Positions 56,813 through 64,000 of a stretch of 64,000 bases of DNA are shown here, piece by piece (the first letter of the stretch is position 1; each line of letters starts with the position of its first letter). Origin of the DNA: Saccharicrinis fermentans DSM 9555 = JCM 21142 (GTDB taxonomy: Bacteria; Bacteroidota; Bacteroidia; Bacteroidales; Marinilabiliaceae); assembly GCF_000517085.1 (NCBI RefSeq), contig NZ_KI912107.1:3965980-4029979 (forward strand), given 5' to 3'. The notes under the pieces were generated by a model. That model was not told where the DNA came from and made no database searches. It saw only the letters and a program-made list of their open reading frames with translations. The position numbers were made by a program, and so were the translations under genes.

Positions 56813-58009
56813 TTACACCTTAGACCGAACCACCCGTTCCTTGGCATCGCGAGGAATGGCTGATGCTCTGACATTTTTTCTTTTGCTTGGATCAAATATT
56901 AAACGATAGGTGATATGCTTTTTTGAAAACTCAGCACCCATTGAATCCTGTAGGGCCCTCATCTTTGGGTTAAAGTCCCCTACCCACGACAATTCCATCT
57001 CATCATACCAAGTCCTGGAAAAAACGGGCTTACGCAAATGATAAAACAACCCGGACTCCACGCCCGACTTTTGAAATTTGGTTTTTACACCAAGAATAAC
57101 GACCCGTAATCGGGTCATTGTATTTTTACGCTTTAGCCATAAAAACCTCAGTTTATTTAATAAATTCAGCTTTCCATTAAAACGTTTAAAAATCTGATTG
57201 ACATCAGGATACATCAATATGAAACCAATAGGTTCATTTTTGTAATATGCAAACCACAACAATTCCTCCAAGGCAATGGGCTTGGCTTTATCAAATGAAG
57301 GCTGTACCTTTTCCTTGGTTAAGGGGGTAAAATTTTCATGAAATTTCCAGGCATCATTATATATCTCAATCATATCTTCGATATATTTATCCTTCTGATT
57401 CCAGGTTAAGTGCCTGAATTCATAATCTGGCTTTTTACCTATCCATTCGGCTATCTTCCAGAATCTTTCCGGAAACGGTTTTTTCAAATCCAGTCTATTG
57501 GTCACCTGCTCAAAGTAATTTACAAAGCCATAGGCTTCATAAAAAGCTTTATAATAGGGAGGATTATATTGCATTCCATAGGTAGGATCTGTAAATCCTT
57601 CCACCAGTAAACCCCAAAAATTATCGTTCTCTCCAAAGTTAATGGGACCATCCGCAGCTTCCATACCTTGCGACTTTAGCCATTCCACCCCCGCATCAAA
57701 CAATGTAAAAGCTGCTTTCTGATCATTTACACATTCAAAAAAACCCAATCCTCCTGTAGGCTGTTCATACCCGTAGGCTTTTTTTTCATTTACAAAAGCC
57801 GCTATTCGTCCAATCACCTCACCTTTATCCTTAAGTATAAAACGAATCGCAGAACCTTGTTTAAAAAAGACATTTACCTTTGGGTTAAAAATATTTTCAA
57901 TGTCGGAATTTAAGGGTCTCACATAATGTTTATCCCCCTTATATATTTTCTCAACCACATTTAAAAAACCAGCTCTTGTGGCCTTATCTTCAACAACTAA
58001 AATCTGCAT
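56813..58009 (-). CDS. GNAT-like N-acetyltransferase-fold protein (YghO-like)
   Basis: 398 residues, cytoplasmic. Residues about 50-150 and 250-390 have two GNAT-like halves (IRFILKDKGEVIGRIAAFVNEK; LLWFAYYKNEPIGFILMYPDVN). Conserved text such as DGPINFGENDNFWGLLVEGF and YNPPYYKAFYEAYGFV is typical of a Bacteroidota family often labelled GNAT or YghO-like. No substrate is known. The ATG at 58009 (MQILVVEDK) was chosen over a start 17 codons upstream with a Cys-rich leader unlike homologues. The 196-bp gap to the next gene shows nothing clear. Confidence 0.6.
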   Translation of the reverse strand: MQILVVEDKATRAGFLNVVEKIYKGDKHYVRPLNSDIENIFNPKVNVFFKQGSAIRFILKDKGEVIGRIAAFVNEKKAYGYEQPTGGLGFFECVNDQKAAFTLFDAGVEWLKSQGMEAADGPINFGENDNFWGLLVEGFTDPTYGMQYNPPYYKAFYEAYGFVNYFEQVTNRLDLKKPFPERFWKIAEWIGKKPDYEFRHLTWNQKDKYIEDMIEIYNDAWKFHENFTPLTKEKVQPSFDKAKPIALEELLWFAYYKNEPIGFILMYPDVNQIFKRFNGKLNLLNKLRFLWLKRKNTMTRLRVVILGVKTKFQKSGVESGLFYHLRKPVFSRTWYDEMELSWVGDFNPKMRALQDSMGAEFSKKHITYRLIFDPSKRKNVRASAIPRDAKERVVRSKV

Positions 58010-58205
58010 ATTGAAACTAAATTTATTTTTACAACAAGAGCTAAATAACCACAAAGCCAATTATAAAGACAAATACTACATATCAAAATGCTTAGATTTG
58101 TTACTCTGAAAAGATATATTTGAAAGATAATTGGCAGGCATCACCCCTTGAGCGCATAAAGCTATAAAAATTGTACCTCCTACAAAAACATGTAACCCGC
58201 AAAAC

Positions 58206-59675
58206 TTAGAATTTATACCACGAATTATAACTCGATGGAAATTTAAGCTGTATTCCTTTATGAAAATATTCATTTTTTGCAGCAACGTATTCATAATTAC
58301 GCTCCCATTCTAGCGCATTATGAGCCACCTGCTTAACGGCCTCAATTATATAGTCTATTTCTTCTTCTGAGGTAGTTGGATGCACCGACAAACGAACCCA
58401 ACCAGGCTTTTCAGACAAATCTCCTTTATTAATTTTACTGGTAATTTTATTTGAGGTATAATAATTCACGTGGAGCAAATAATGCCCATAAGTACCCGCA
58501 CAGGAACATCCCCCACGCACCTGAATCCCAAAATAATCATTCAACAAGCGAACCACCAGATTAAAATGCAAACCTTCGAGGTAAAAAGATATGGCGGCAA
58601 TACGCTCATCCATATTATCCGCGAGAATGTGCATTCCGGGAATTTCACGGAAGGCCTTCAATATCCTGGCCACCTGAGCTTCTTCCCGTTCACGCATTTT
58701 CTGACAGTTCATCTCTTCCTTCAGTTTAATACTCAAGGCAGCTTTAATGGATTGCAAAAAACCGGGCGTACCTCCATCTTCACGTGCCTCAATATCATCC
58801 ACATACCTGTATTTACCCCAACGATTTGTCCAATCCACAGTACCACCGCCAGAATTATCTGGTGCATGATTGTGATAAATAGAACTATTGAATACCAGCA
58901 CTCCTGAGCTACCAGGTCCTCCCAAAAATTTATGCGGTGAAAAATAAATAGCATCAAGCCCCATCATCGGGTTTTCAGGATGCATATTAATATCCACATA
59001 TGGTGCTGAAGCTGCAAAATCCACGAAACAAAATCCACCATGCTCATGCATTATCTGTGCTAATTCAAAATAGGGCACCTCAATACCAGTCACATTAGAA
59101 CAGGCCGAGAACGCTCCTATCTTCAATGTTCTGTTTTCGTATTTTACGATTTCCTTCCTTAGAGATTCCGGGTTAACCAATAATTCTTTATTAGGTTCCA
59201 ACACCACCACATCGGCATTTGATTCCAACCAGGAGGTATGATTAGAATGATGTTCCATATGCGTAATGAACACCACCGGACGATGCTCGGGAGGAATACT
59301 GTAATAACGCTGTGCCTGTTCAGGAACGCGCATTCCCAGAATACGTTGCAATTTATTAACAACGGATGTCATACCCGAACCCGCAGTAATGATAATATCA
59401 TCGTCATTGGCATTTACATGTTGTTTGATGATATGATGCGATTGCTTATAGATATTAGTCATTATCATACCCGTATCGCTGGATTCGGAATGGGTATTGG
59501 CCACCATCGGCCCTATCTTATCCCTCAGAATATTTTCAATGGGCAGATAGAGTCTTCCACTGGCAATCCAATCGGCATACAAAAGAGGCTTCATACCCAA
59601 AGGCGTTTCGATTTGGGCATCATAACCAATCGTATTTTCTCGATACTTCTTAAAATGCGCTTCGTGCTTCAGCAT
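58206..59675 (-). CDS. Class V PLP aminotransferase (cysteine desulfurase-like)
   Basis: 489 residues. The PLP Lys is in YFSPHKFLGGPGSSGVLVF. The cofactor-binding His and Asp are in HMEHHSNHTSW and CFVDFAASAPYVDI, and a desulfurase-like Cys lies in VRGGCSCAGTYGHYLL. It is longer than SufS (about 410 residues), with an extra N-terminal part and a C-terminal extension. No suf or isc genes are nearby, so Fe-S assembly is not implied; sulfur transfer or another lyase reaction is possible. It begins just after a short gap from the AlkD-like gene. Confidence 0.72.
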   Translation of the reverse strand: MLKHEAHFKKYRENTIGYDAQIETPLGMKPLLYADWIASGRLYLPIENILRDKIGPMVANTHSESSDTGMIMTNIYKQSHHIIKQHVNANDDDIIITAGSGMTSVVNKLQRILGMRVPEQAQRYYSIPPEHRPVVFITHMEHHSNHTSWLESNADVVVLEPNKELLVNPESLRKEIVKYENRTLKIGAFSACSNVTGIEVPYFELAQIMHEHGGFCFVDFAASAPYVDINMHPENPMMGLDAIYFSPHKFLGGPGSSGVLVFNSSIYHNHAPDNSGGGTVDWTNRWGKYRYVDDIEAREDGGTPGFLQSIKAALSIKLKEEMNCQKMREREEAQVARILKAFREIPGMHILADNMDERIAAISFYLEGLHFNLVVRLLNDYFGIQVRGGCSCAGTYGHYLLHVNYYTSNKITSKINKGDLSEKPGWVRLSVHPTTSEEEIDYIIEAVKQVAHNALEWERNYEYVAAKNEYFHKGIQLKFPSSYNSWYKF

Positions 59676-59767
59676 AAGTTAAATATTTTGCCTTAAAGAT
59701 AGACATGCTAACTGGAAAAATTACTGATTTTTATTATGATCTCGACATTCTAATACTACACACCCTC

Positions 59768-60448
59768 TTATATTCCACCACTTTTCACAAAAGCTATTTC
59801 GGTCTTCACATCCTCAATAAGCCATGCTCCATTTACAGGATGCGACAATCCTGTAACAAAATCTTCGACCCGGGTCATGCACAAAGCAGATTTCCTGCAT
59901 ACCTGCCTTAAAAATCGCCCTTGAACTCTCTGAGTAAATCGATTACTAGAAGAAAGACGCTGCTCTATCAAACCTATGTACTTATTCACCTCCATCAAGT
60001 CCATCCCTCCTCCTCGTTGCAAAAAGACAGCTAAGCCTACCCAAACCGAGTCCATCAAAAATGCATGATCACCCTTCAACCAATCTTCTGCCAAGATTTT
60101 CAAATCGGGCAGCCGCCATAACAAATTAGAACCCAACTGTTCTGCAATTTCGCCATGGTGCAAAAGCAATGCCCATTCTTCCATCCATTTTTTATTATCG
60201 GGTAACGGATCTGCGATCATAGTGGCCAGGATCATGGTTTCCCTAACCTCTCTACTCCAAAGACGATCTGCCAATTTATTGTCACCACCATATTCTTTGG
60301 CCACCTTTCTAAGCCATAAAATACTGGCCCCGTAATTTAGCTGATAATCCAACCCCCGCTCCTTCATCTGTGAAGAAACATCTCCATCCATAAGCTTTTT
60401 CAAGCGCCGTATTATCTCGTCCACTTTATTGGATGTATCATCCTGCAT
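59768..60448 (-). CDS. AlkD-like HEAT-repeat protein (DNA alkylation repair family)
   Basis: 226 residues from the ATG at 60448 (a second ATG at 60460 is possible). All helical, with repeats matching the AlkD/HEAT-like superfamily: an N-terminal QLNYGASILWLRKVAKEYG, then RLWSREVRETMILATMIAD, a segment typical of these proteins. Known relatives excise alkylated bases or only bind DNA. The catalytic Asp and Trp of AlkD cannot be placed with certainty, so activity is uncertain. Confidence 0.6.
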   Translation of the reverse strand: MQDDTSNKVDEIIRRLKKLMDGDVSSQMKERGLDYQLNYGASILWLRKVAKEYGGDNKLADRLWSREVRETMILATMIADPLPDNKKWMEEWALLLHHGEIAEQLGSNLLWRLPDLKILAEDWLKGDHAFLMDSVWVGLAVFLQRGGGMDLMEVNKYIGLIEQRLSSSNRFTQRVQGRFLRQVCRKSALCMTRVEDFVTGLSHPVNGAWLIEDVKTEIAFVKSGGI

Positions 60449-60596
60449 ATAAAATCTCATTCTTCTAATATGTTATAATTAACTAAAATTCAAGCACAAA
60501 TAGCACCAGACACAATTTTATTGATTTTTTTTAAAGAAAACACTTGCAAATCTAGCAATTTTAATATTATCTTTGCATCGCTTTTAGCAAAAGATG

Positions 60597-60670
60597 GTGA
60601 TTGTAGCTCAGTTGGTTAGAGCGCTGGATTGTGGTTCCAGAGGTCGCCGGTTCGAGACCGGTCTTTCACC
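60597..60670 (+). tRNA. tRNA-His (GTG anticodon)
   Basis: A full cloverleaf: D arm AGCTCAGTTGGTTAGAGC, anticodon arm CTGGA-TTGTGGT-TCCAG with anticodon GTG, and T arm GCCGG-TTCGAGA-CCGGT. A G precedes position 1 (60596), as the G-1 of tRNA-His, and C73 is present. CCA is not encoded. The acceptor strands GTGATTG and CTTTCAC leave two adjacent T-T mismatches at 5-68 and 6-67. A strong terminator follows. Confidence 0.93.
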
Positions 60671-60680
60671 CAAAAACAAA

Positions 60681-60719
60681 AAAACGCAGTTTTCGAATCA
60701 GAAAGCTGCGTTTTTTGTT
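60681..60719 (+). terminator. Terminator of the tRNA-His gene
   Basis: A stem from AAAACGCAG (60681-60689) and CTGCGTTTT (60706-60714) continues inward through a T-G pair and TTTC/GAAA to a 6-nt loop. It is followed by TTTTTTG and T. Confidence 0.85.
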
Positions 60720-60748
60720 TTTATTTGTCCAATATACGAAGCAGTTCC

Positions 60749-60779
60749 TTGACTTCGTCAAAAATACACCATACATTTG
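60749..60779 (+). promoter_or_regulatory. Promoter of a candidate small RNA
   Basis: TTG (60749-60751), a 20-base spacer and TACATTTG (60772-60779), a perfect -7 element. The next gene starts at 60948, beyond an intervening terminator. Confidence 0.55.
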
Positions 60780-60785
60780 CTTAAG

Positions 60786-60862
60786 GACGAGAAAATCGGC
60801 ATTGATTACACACCTCCTTGGCAAAATAACAAAGGTAGCTTTACCGGCTACCTTTTTTTTAT
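60786..60862 (+). ncRNA. Candidate small RNA of about 75 nt
   Basis: Bounded by a consensus promoter and by a terminator: AAAGGTAGC (60831-60839) pairs with GCTACCTTT (60847-60855), followed by a T run. No plausible ORF lies inside. The body carries CACCTCCTT (60811-60819), identical to the anti-Shine-Dalgarno end of 16S rRNA. The same bases could pair with an AAGGA segment at 60783-60787. Alternatively, this is a leader or attenuator of the gene at 60948. Confidence 0.4.
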
Positions 60863-60947
60863 TTTGCTCAAAACACGATTCTTTTTGAACAAATAAGAGC
60901 ATATCAGATTTTTATTTATATTGTTCAAGCTAAATTGAAAGTACCAC

Positions 60948-62411
60948 ATGAGAGCCATCCTATACCATGCCAGCATTTGCCTTCTAACACTAACACTGAA
61001 CACGCTGGCAAAAGCACAGAATGTCCTGGATAAAATATCGAAACTCGAAGAAGCGGTATTTACCATAACCTCTTACGATAAAAACGCCCATGAAATCAGA
61101 TCTCGCACAGGATTTTTCATCAGCAACGATGGTATTGCCTTGGCACCTTCCAGCATCTTTTTAGATACAGACTCCATATCACTTACCCTCCGAAATGGCA
61201 GGACCTACAGAATTGCACAAATGATATCCTCCCACGAGATGGCTAATCTAAGCATGTTTAAGGTCTTTGATCATAGAGGGAAGGGTTTTGATTACATCAT
61301 TCCCTCCCAAAGTACTGAAAACGAGAACAACGAGGTTCTAATATTCAGCGATCCCAAAGAAGCCCAAGGTGGGGTAAGTCTGGGAGTTGTTTCCCAGGTT
61401 TTTCAAGCACCCTACCTGAACCGTCTGGTAAAAATAGATTCCGACTATGGAGAGCGCTCTTCGGGAGCTCCGGTAATCAACGACACTGGCGAACTCATAG
61501 GCATCGCCCACTTCTTAAAGAAAGGCAACATGCACCTATTTGCGAGCACCCATATTTTAAACGACACCCTTTGGGCAAACCATACCACAACAAAGAACTG
61601 GAAGACGTTAAAAAGACAAAAAGACATTGAGTTACACTCCTACATGCTGGATGGCATTTCCCATTTCATCCATTTGCAATGGGTGGATGCTGCCAGAGAC
61701 TTCACATCCTATCTCAAAAACGACAGCACCAATGTAGCAGCCCACATACTCAGAGGCGAAGCCCGAAGGCGTTATGAAAATTTCATTGGCATGCGATTAG
61801 ATTATGACTACGTCAAGCACCTACATCCAGATCACTTTCTAATGCACTATTATGAAGCCCTGGACCATATAAGAAACAAAAACGACAAAGAAGCGTTTGT
61901 CAGTCTCATAGCCAGCATCGAAAATTATGAGTATTTTTCGCCCGCTCTGGTTGAATTTGGACTATTGGTTATTAAACTAAGAAATGACATTGAAACAGCC
62001 ATGAAATGCTACGACCAGGCCATCAAAACCACCCCTTTATATGCAAATGGCTTTTACGAAAGGTCCCGTTTGAAGATACAATACTTCGACGACAAAGAAA
62101 CCGCAATGGAAGACATTAGCCGAGCCATACAGCTAAACCGTCGTTTACCCGGAGCCTTTACCATCAGAGGAACCCTACAAATACAATCTGAAAATTATTT
62201 GGAAGCCATCACCGATCTGGACAAGGCTCTTAACATTGATCCAAGCGACACCCATGCACTTTTTAACAGAGGCCTGGCCTATTATAACTTAGGCATGAAA
62301 CAAAAGAGCTGTAAAGACTGGGATACAGCAGGACAATTGGGCCACTACAAGTCCACCAAATACCTATCCAGATACTGCAATAAAACCCCCATCAGAAGGA
62401 GTCAGCGCTAA
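60948..62411 (+). CDS. Exported trypsin-fold pseudoprotease fused to TPR repeats
   Basis: 487 residues. Signal peptide 1-23 (ending AKA). Residues 25-215 follow a trypsin-like/HtrA fold: TGFFISNDGIALAPSSIF matches the strand that normally carries the catalytic His, but no His is present. EMANLSMFKV has Asn in place of the catalytic Asp. GERSSGAPVIND keeps a Ser at the nucleophile position. Residues 235-470 are TPRs (AMKCYDQAIKTTP; AITDLDKALNIDP). A binding or scaffold role in the periplasm is more likely than proteolysis. Confidence 0.75.
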   Translation: MRAILYHASICLLTLTLNTLAKAQNVLDKISKLEEAVFTITSYDKNAHEIRSRTGFFISNDGIALAPSSIFLDTDSISLTLRNGRTYRIAQMISSHEMANLSMFKVFDHRGKGFDYIIPSQSTENENNEVLIFSDPKEAQGGVSLGVVSQVFQAPYLNRLVKIDSDYGERSSGAPVINDTGELIGIAHFLKKGNMHLFASTHILNDTLWANHTTTKNWKTLKRQKDIELHSYMLDGISHFIHLQWVDAARDFTSYLKNDSTNVAAHILRGEARRRYENFIGMRLDYDYVKHLHPDHFLMHYYEALDHIRNKNDKEAFVSLIASIENYEYFSPALVEFGLLVIKLRNDIETAMKCYDQAIKTTPLYANGFYERSRLKIQYFDDKETAMEDISRAIQLNRRLPGAFTIRGTLQIQSENYLEAITDLDKALNIDPSDTHALFNRGLAYYNLGMKQKSCKDWDTAGQLGHYKSTKYLSRYCNKTPIRRSQR

Positions 62412-62437
62412 GTATTCTTTTAGCTAAAAAAAAAGAC

Positions 62438-62445
62438 TAAATTTG
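62438..62445 (+). promoter_or_regulatory. -7 element of prfB
   Basis: TAAATTTG is a perfect TAnnTTTG match, 15 bp before the prfB ATG. No -33 TTG is seen at the proper distance. Confidence 0.4.
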
Positions 62446-62460
62446 CCAAAAAACAATATA

Positions 62461-63559
62461 ATGACAACTATTGAACAGCTAAAAGATTTAGCGGGACGCC
62501 AGCTGGCGTTAAGGAGGTATCTTTGACATCGACCGCAAAAAAATTGAGATAGAAGAAGAGGAGATGCGTTCGCAGGCTCCTGATTTCTGGAATGATGCAA
62601 AGTCTGCAGAAACCCATATGCGGATGCTCCGCGAGCTCAAGGCATGGGTTAAAGACTACGAGGAAATCGAAACACAAATAGAAGATCTTCATGTGCTATT
62701 CGACTTTTTAAAGGAAGGAGAAGCCGGGCAGGAAGATATAGATACCCTATTTGTTGACACTTTAGAAAAAACGGAGGCCTTAGAACTTAAAAACATGCTT
62801 CGTCGAGAGGAGGATAAGTTAGGTGCTGTTTTAAAAATCAATGCAGGTGCTGGAGGCACAGAAAGTCAGGACTGGGCTGAGATGCTCATGCGAATGTATA
62901 TTCGTTGGGGGGAAAAACACAAATACAAAGTAAAGGAAGTAAATTATCAAGCAGGTGACGATGCAGGTATTAAAACGGTCACGCTACAATTTGAAGGAGA
63001 TTTTGCCTATGGCTATTTAAAGAGCGAAAATGGGGTACACCGACTTGTTCGCCTATCACCATTTAATGCTGCCAATAAGAGGATGACCTCCTTTTCTTCA
63101 GTCTTCATCACTCCTTTGATCGATGACACCATTGAAATTGAAATTAATCCCTCGGATATTTCTTGGGAGACATTTCGATCAGGAGGTGCCGGTGGTCAAA
63201 ATGTAAACAAAGTAGAAACAGGCGTACGCTTACGCCATGCGCCAACAGGAATCACCATTGAGAACACCGAATCGCGCTCTCAACTGGGCAATAAGGAAAA
63301 TGCCATGCGACTTTTAAAGTCCCAGCTTTACGAGATGGAGCTACGTAAACGGATGGAAGAGCAAAATAAAGTTGAGAGCAACAAGATGAAGATAGAATGG
63401 GGTTCACAAATCCGATCCTATGTTTTTCAACCGTACAAAATGGTAAAGGATCTACGCACCAATGTAGAAACATCCAATGTACAAGCTGTGATGGATGGCG
63501 ATATCGACTTATTTACAAAAGCCTATTTAATGGAATTTAGCGGCAAAAAGGAAGAATAA
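62461..63559 (+). CDS. prfB: Peptide chain release factor 2 with programmed +1 frameshift
   Basis: Release factor 2 for UGA and UAA stop codons. Translation starts at ATG 62461 and runs 21 codons to CTT, where TGA (62524-62526) is in frame. A +1 shift at CTT-TGA-C restores the main frame at GAC 62525, giving join(62461..62523, 62525..63559) and a 365-residue protein, the same length as E. coli RF2. The codon-recognition motif SPF ([14 protein letters not shown]) and GGQ loop ([10 protein letters not shown]) are present. The ATG at 62564 is internal and would lack domain 1 residues. Confidence 0.95.
62511..62527 (+). promoter_or_regulatory. prfB frameshift signal
   Basis: The elements are AAGGAGGT (62511-62518), then TAT overlap, the slippery CTT (62521-62523) and the TGA (62524-62526) followed by C. 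The internal Shine-Dalgarno core AGGAGG ends 3 nt before CTT, as in E. coli. RF2 scarcity at UGA promotes the shift and gives autoregulation. Confidence 0.93.
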
Positions 63560-63603
63560 GCTTATTTATCAAAACATATTCTAATAACTTTAAAACACAT
63601 CAG

Positions 63604-63945
63604 ATGATAACAATGCTTCATAACCCTCGGTGTTCCAAAAGTCGTATGGGACTGGAATACCTAAAAGAAAAAGGCATTACGCCCATCATAGTAAAATACC
63701 TTGACACACCCTTAAACTACGAAGAGCTAAAACAGATATTGCAAAAGCTCGATATGAAACCTCTGGAACTAATCAGAACCAATGAAGATTATTTCAAGAA
63801 AGAGATCAAGGGGAAAGACTTTTCTGACGAAGAGTTGATTCATGCCATGGTTGAACATCCTAAACTCATAGAACGCCCTATTGTCATCAATGGCTCCAAA
63901 GCTGTTGTAGGCAGACCCACCGAAAAGATAGAAGAAGTAATATAA
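63604..63945 (+). CDS. arsC: ArsC-family (glutaredoxin-type) arsenate reductase
   Basis: 113 residues of the ArsC/YffB thioredoxin-like family. The nucleophile Cys10 is in MLHNPRCSKSR. The three Arg positions that bind arsenate are kept (LIRTNE, IERPIVING, VGRPTEK). It reduces arsenate to arsenite with glutaredoxin and glutathione in proteobacteria. In Bacteroidota, family members are widespread without an ars operon, and none is seen here, so arsenate activity is likely but unproven. It follows prfB by 44 bp. Confidence 0.85.
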   Translation: MITMLHNPRCSKSRMGLEYLKEKGITPIIVKYLDTPLNYEELKQILQKLDMKPLELIRTNEDYFKKEIKGKDFSDEELIHAMVEHPKLIERPIVINGSKAVVGRPTEKIEEVI

Positions 63946-64000
63946 AATAATTCCATGCAGTGAACAAAGGCACCAATAAGTACAACTTTGTTTCACTGCA

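Noticed and set aside
60811-60819. CACCTCCTT as part of a truncated 16S rRNA gene
   Set aside because: Only about nine bases match, and the flanks do not resemble rRNA. It is treated as part of a small RNA candidate.
60631-60888. 85-codon plus-strand ORF after tRNA-His
   Set aside because: It begins inside the tRNA and runs through two terminators, with no protein-like features.
1-64000. CRISPR arrays, intact insertion sequences, prophage
   Set aside because: No regularly spaced long repeats, no transposase or integrase ORF and no phage structural genes were seen. The only mobile-element trace is the intron RT relic.

Overview
This 64 kb window comes from the chromosome of a Bacteroidota bacterium, most likely a marine or anaerobic Marinilabiliales-type lineage. 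The evidence is a type IX secretion (T9SS) type B cargo cassette with a PorP/SprF partner, alternative complex III (act operon), an S46 dipeptidyl peptidase, start codons without Shine-Dalgarno sequences, and many promoters of the Bacteroidota form TTTG/TTG-N19-22-TAnnTTTG. The genus cannot be fixed from the sequence alone. Most of the window is core genome.

Layout. 1-10 kb: end of hisB, alanine dehydrogenase, a GAF histidine kinase, cysS, a glutaminyl-cyclase-like M28 lipoprotein, rnhB, a DPP7-type peptidase, MarC and an RNase H. 10-17 kb: signalling. A TPR/LytS-type kinase is split by an in-frame TGA. A small Cys/Lys-rich exported protein diverges from an RprXY-like two-component system, and four phased TGTTA repeats lie between them. 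A TPR/PD40/SPOR protein follows. 17-24 kb: uracil permease, SLC12-like transporter, a GT-C membrane protein and a methyltransferase-GT2 fusion. 24-26 kb: coaD and a thioredoxin-fold protein. 26-35 kb: a T9SS type B cassette (CHU_C cargo, PorP/SprF, PD40-PKD protein, unknown exported protein, propeller/SpoIIE sensor split by an in-frame TAG). 35-43 kb: cdsA, ftsH, rsfS, birA, an SRPBCC protein, pyrE, Nudix and a SPOR-like protein. A group II intron reverse-transcriptase remnant lies between ftsH and cdsA. 43-51 kb: the six-gene alternative complex III operon in the order A-B-C-D-F-E. 51-64 kb: AI-2E permease, a degenerate ADP-ribosylglycohydrolase, lon, rpmE2, a GNAT-like protein, a class V aminotransferase, an AlkD-like protein, tRNA-His, a candidate small RNA, a pseudoprotease-TPR protein, prfB with programmed frameshift, and arsC.

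How the genes work together. The act genes build a quinol:cytochrome c/oxidase oxidoreductase. The 26-35 kb genes look like an envelope-export cassette with its own sensor. The 12.3-14.7 kb genes look like a self-contained, possibly metal- or thiol-responsive circuit. Two large sensor genes each carry one Trp-to-stop change (TGG to TGA and TGG to TAG), which suggests recent inactivation, strain-specific loss or sequence error.
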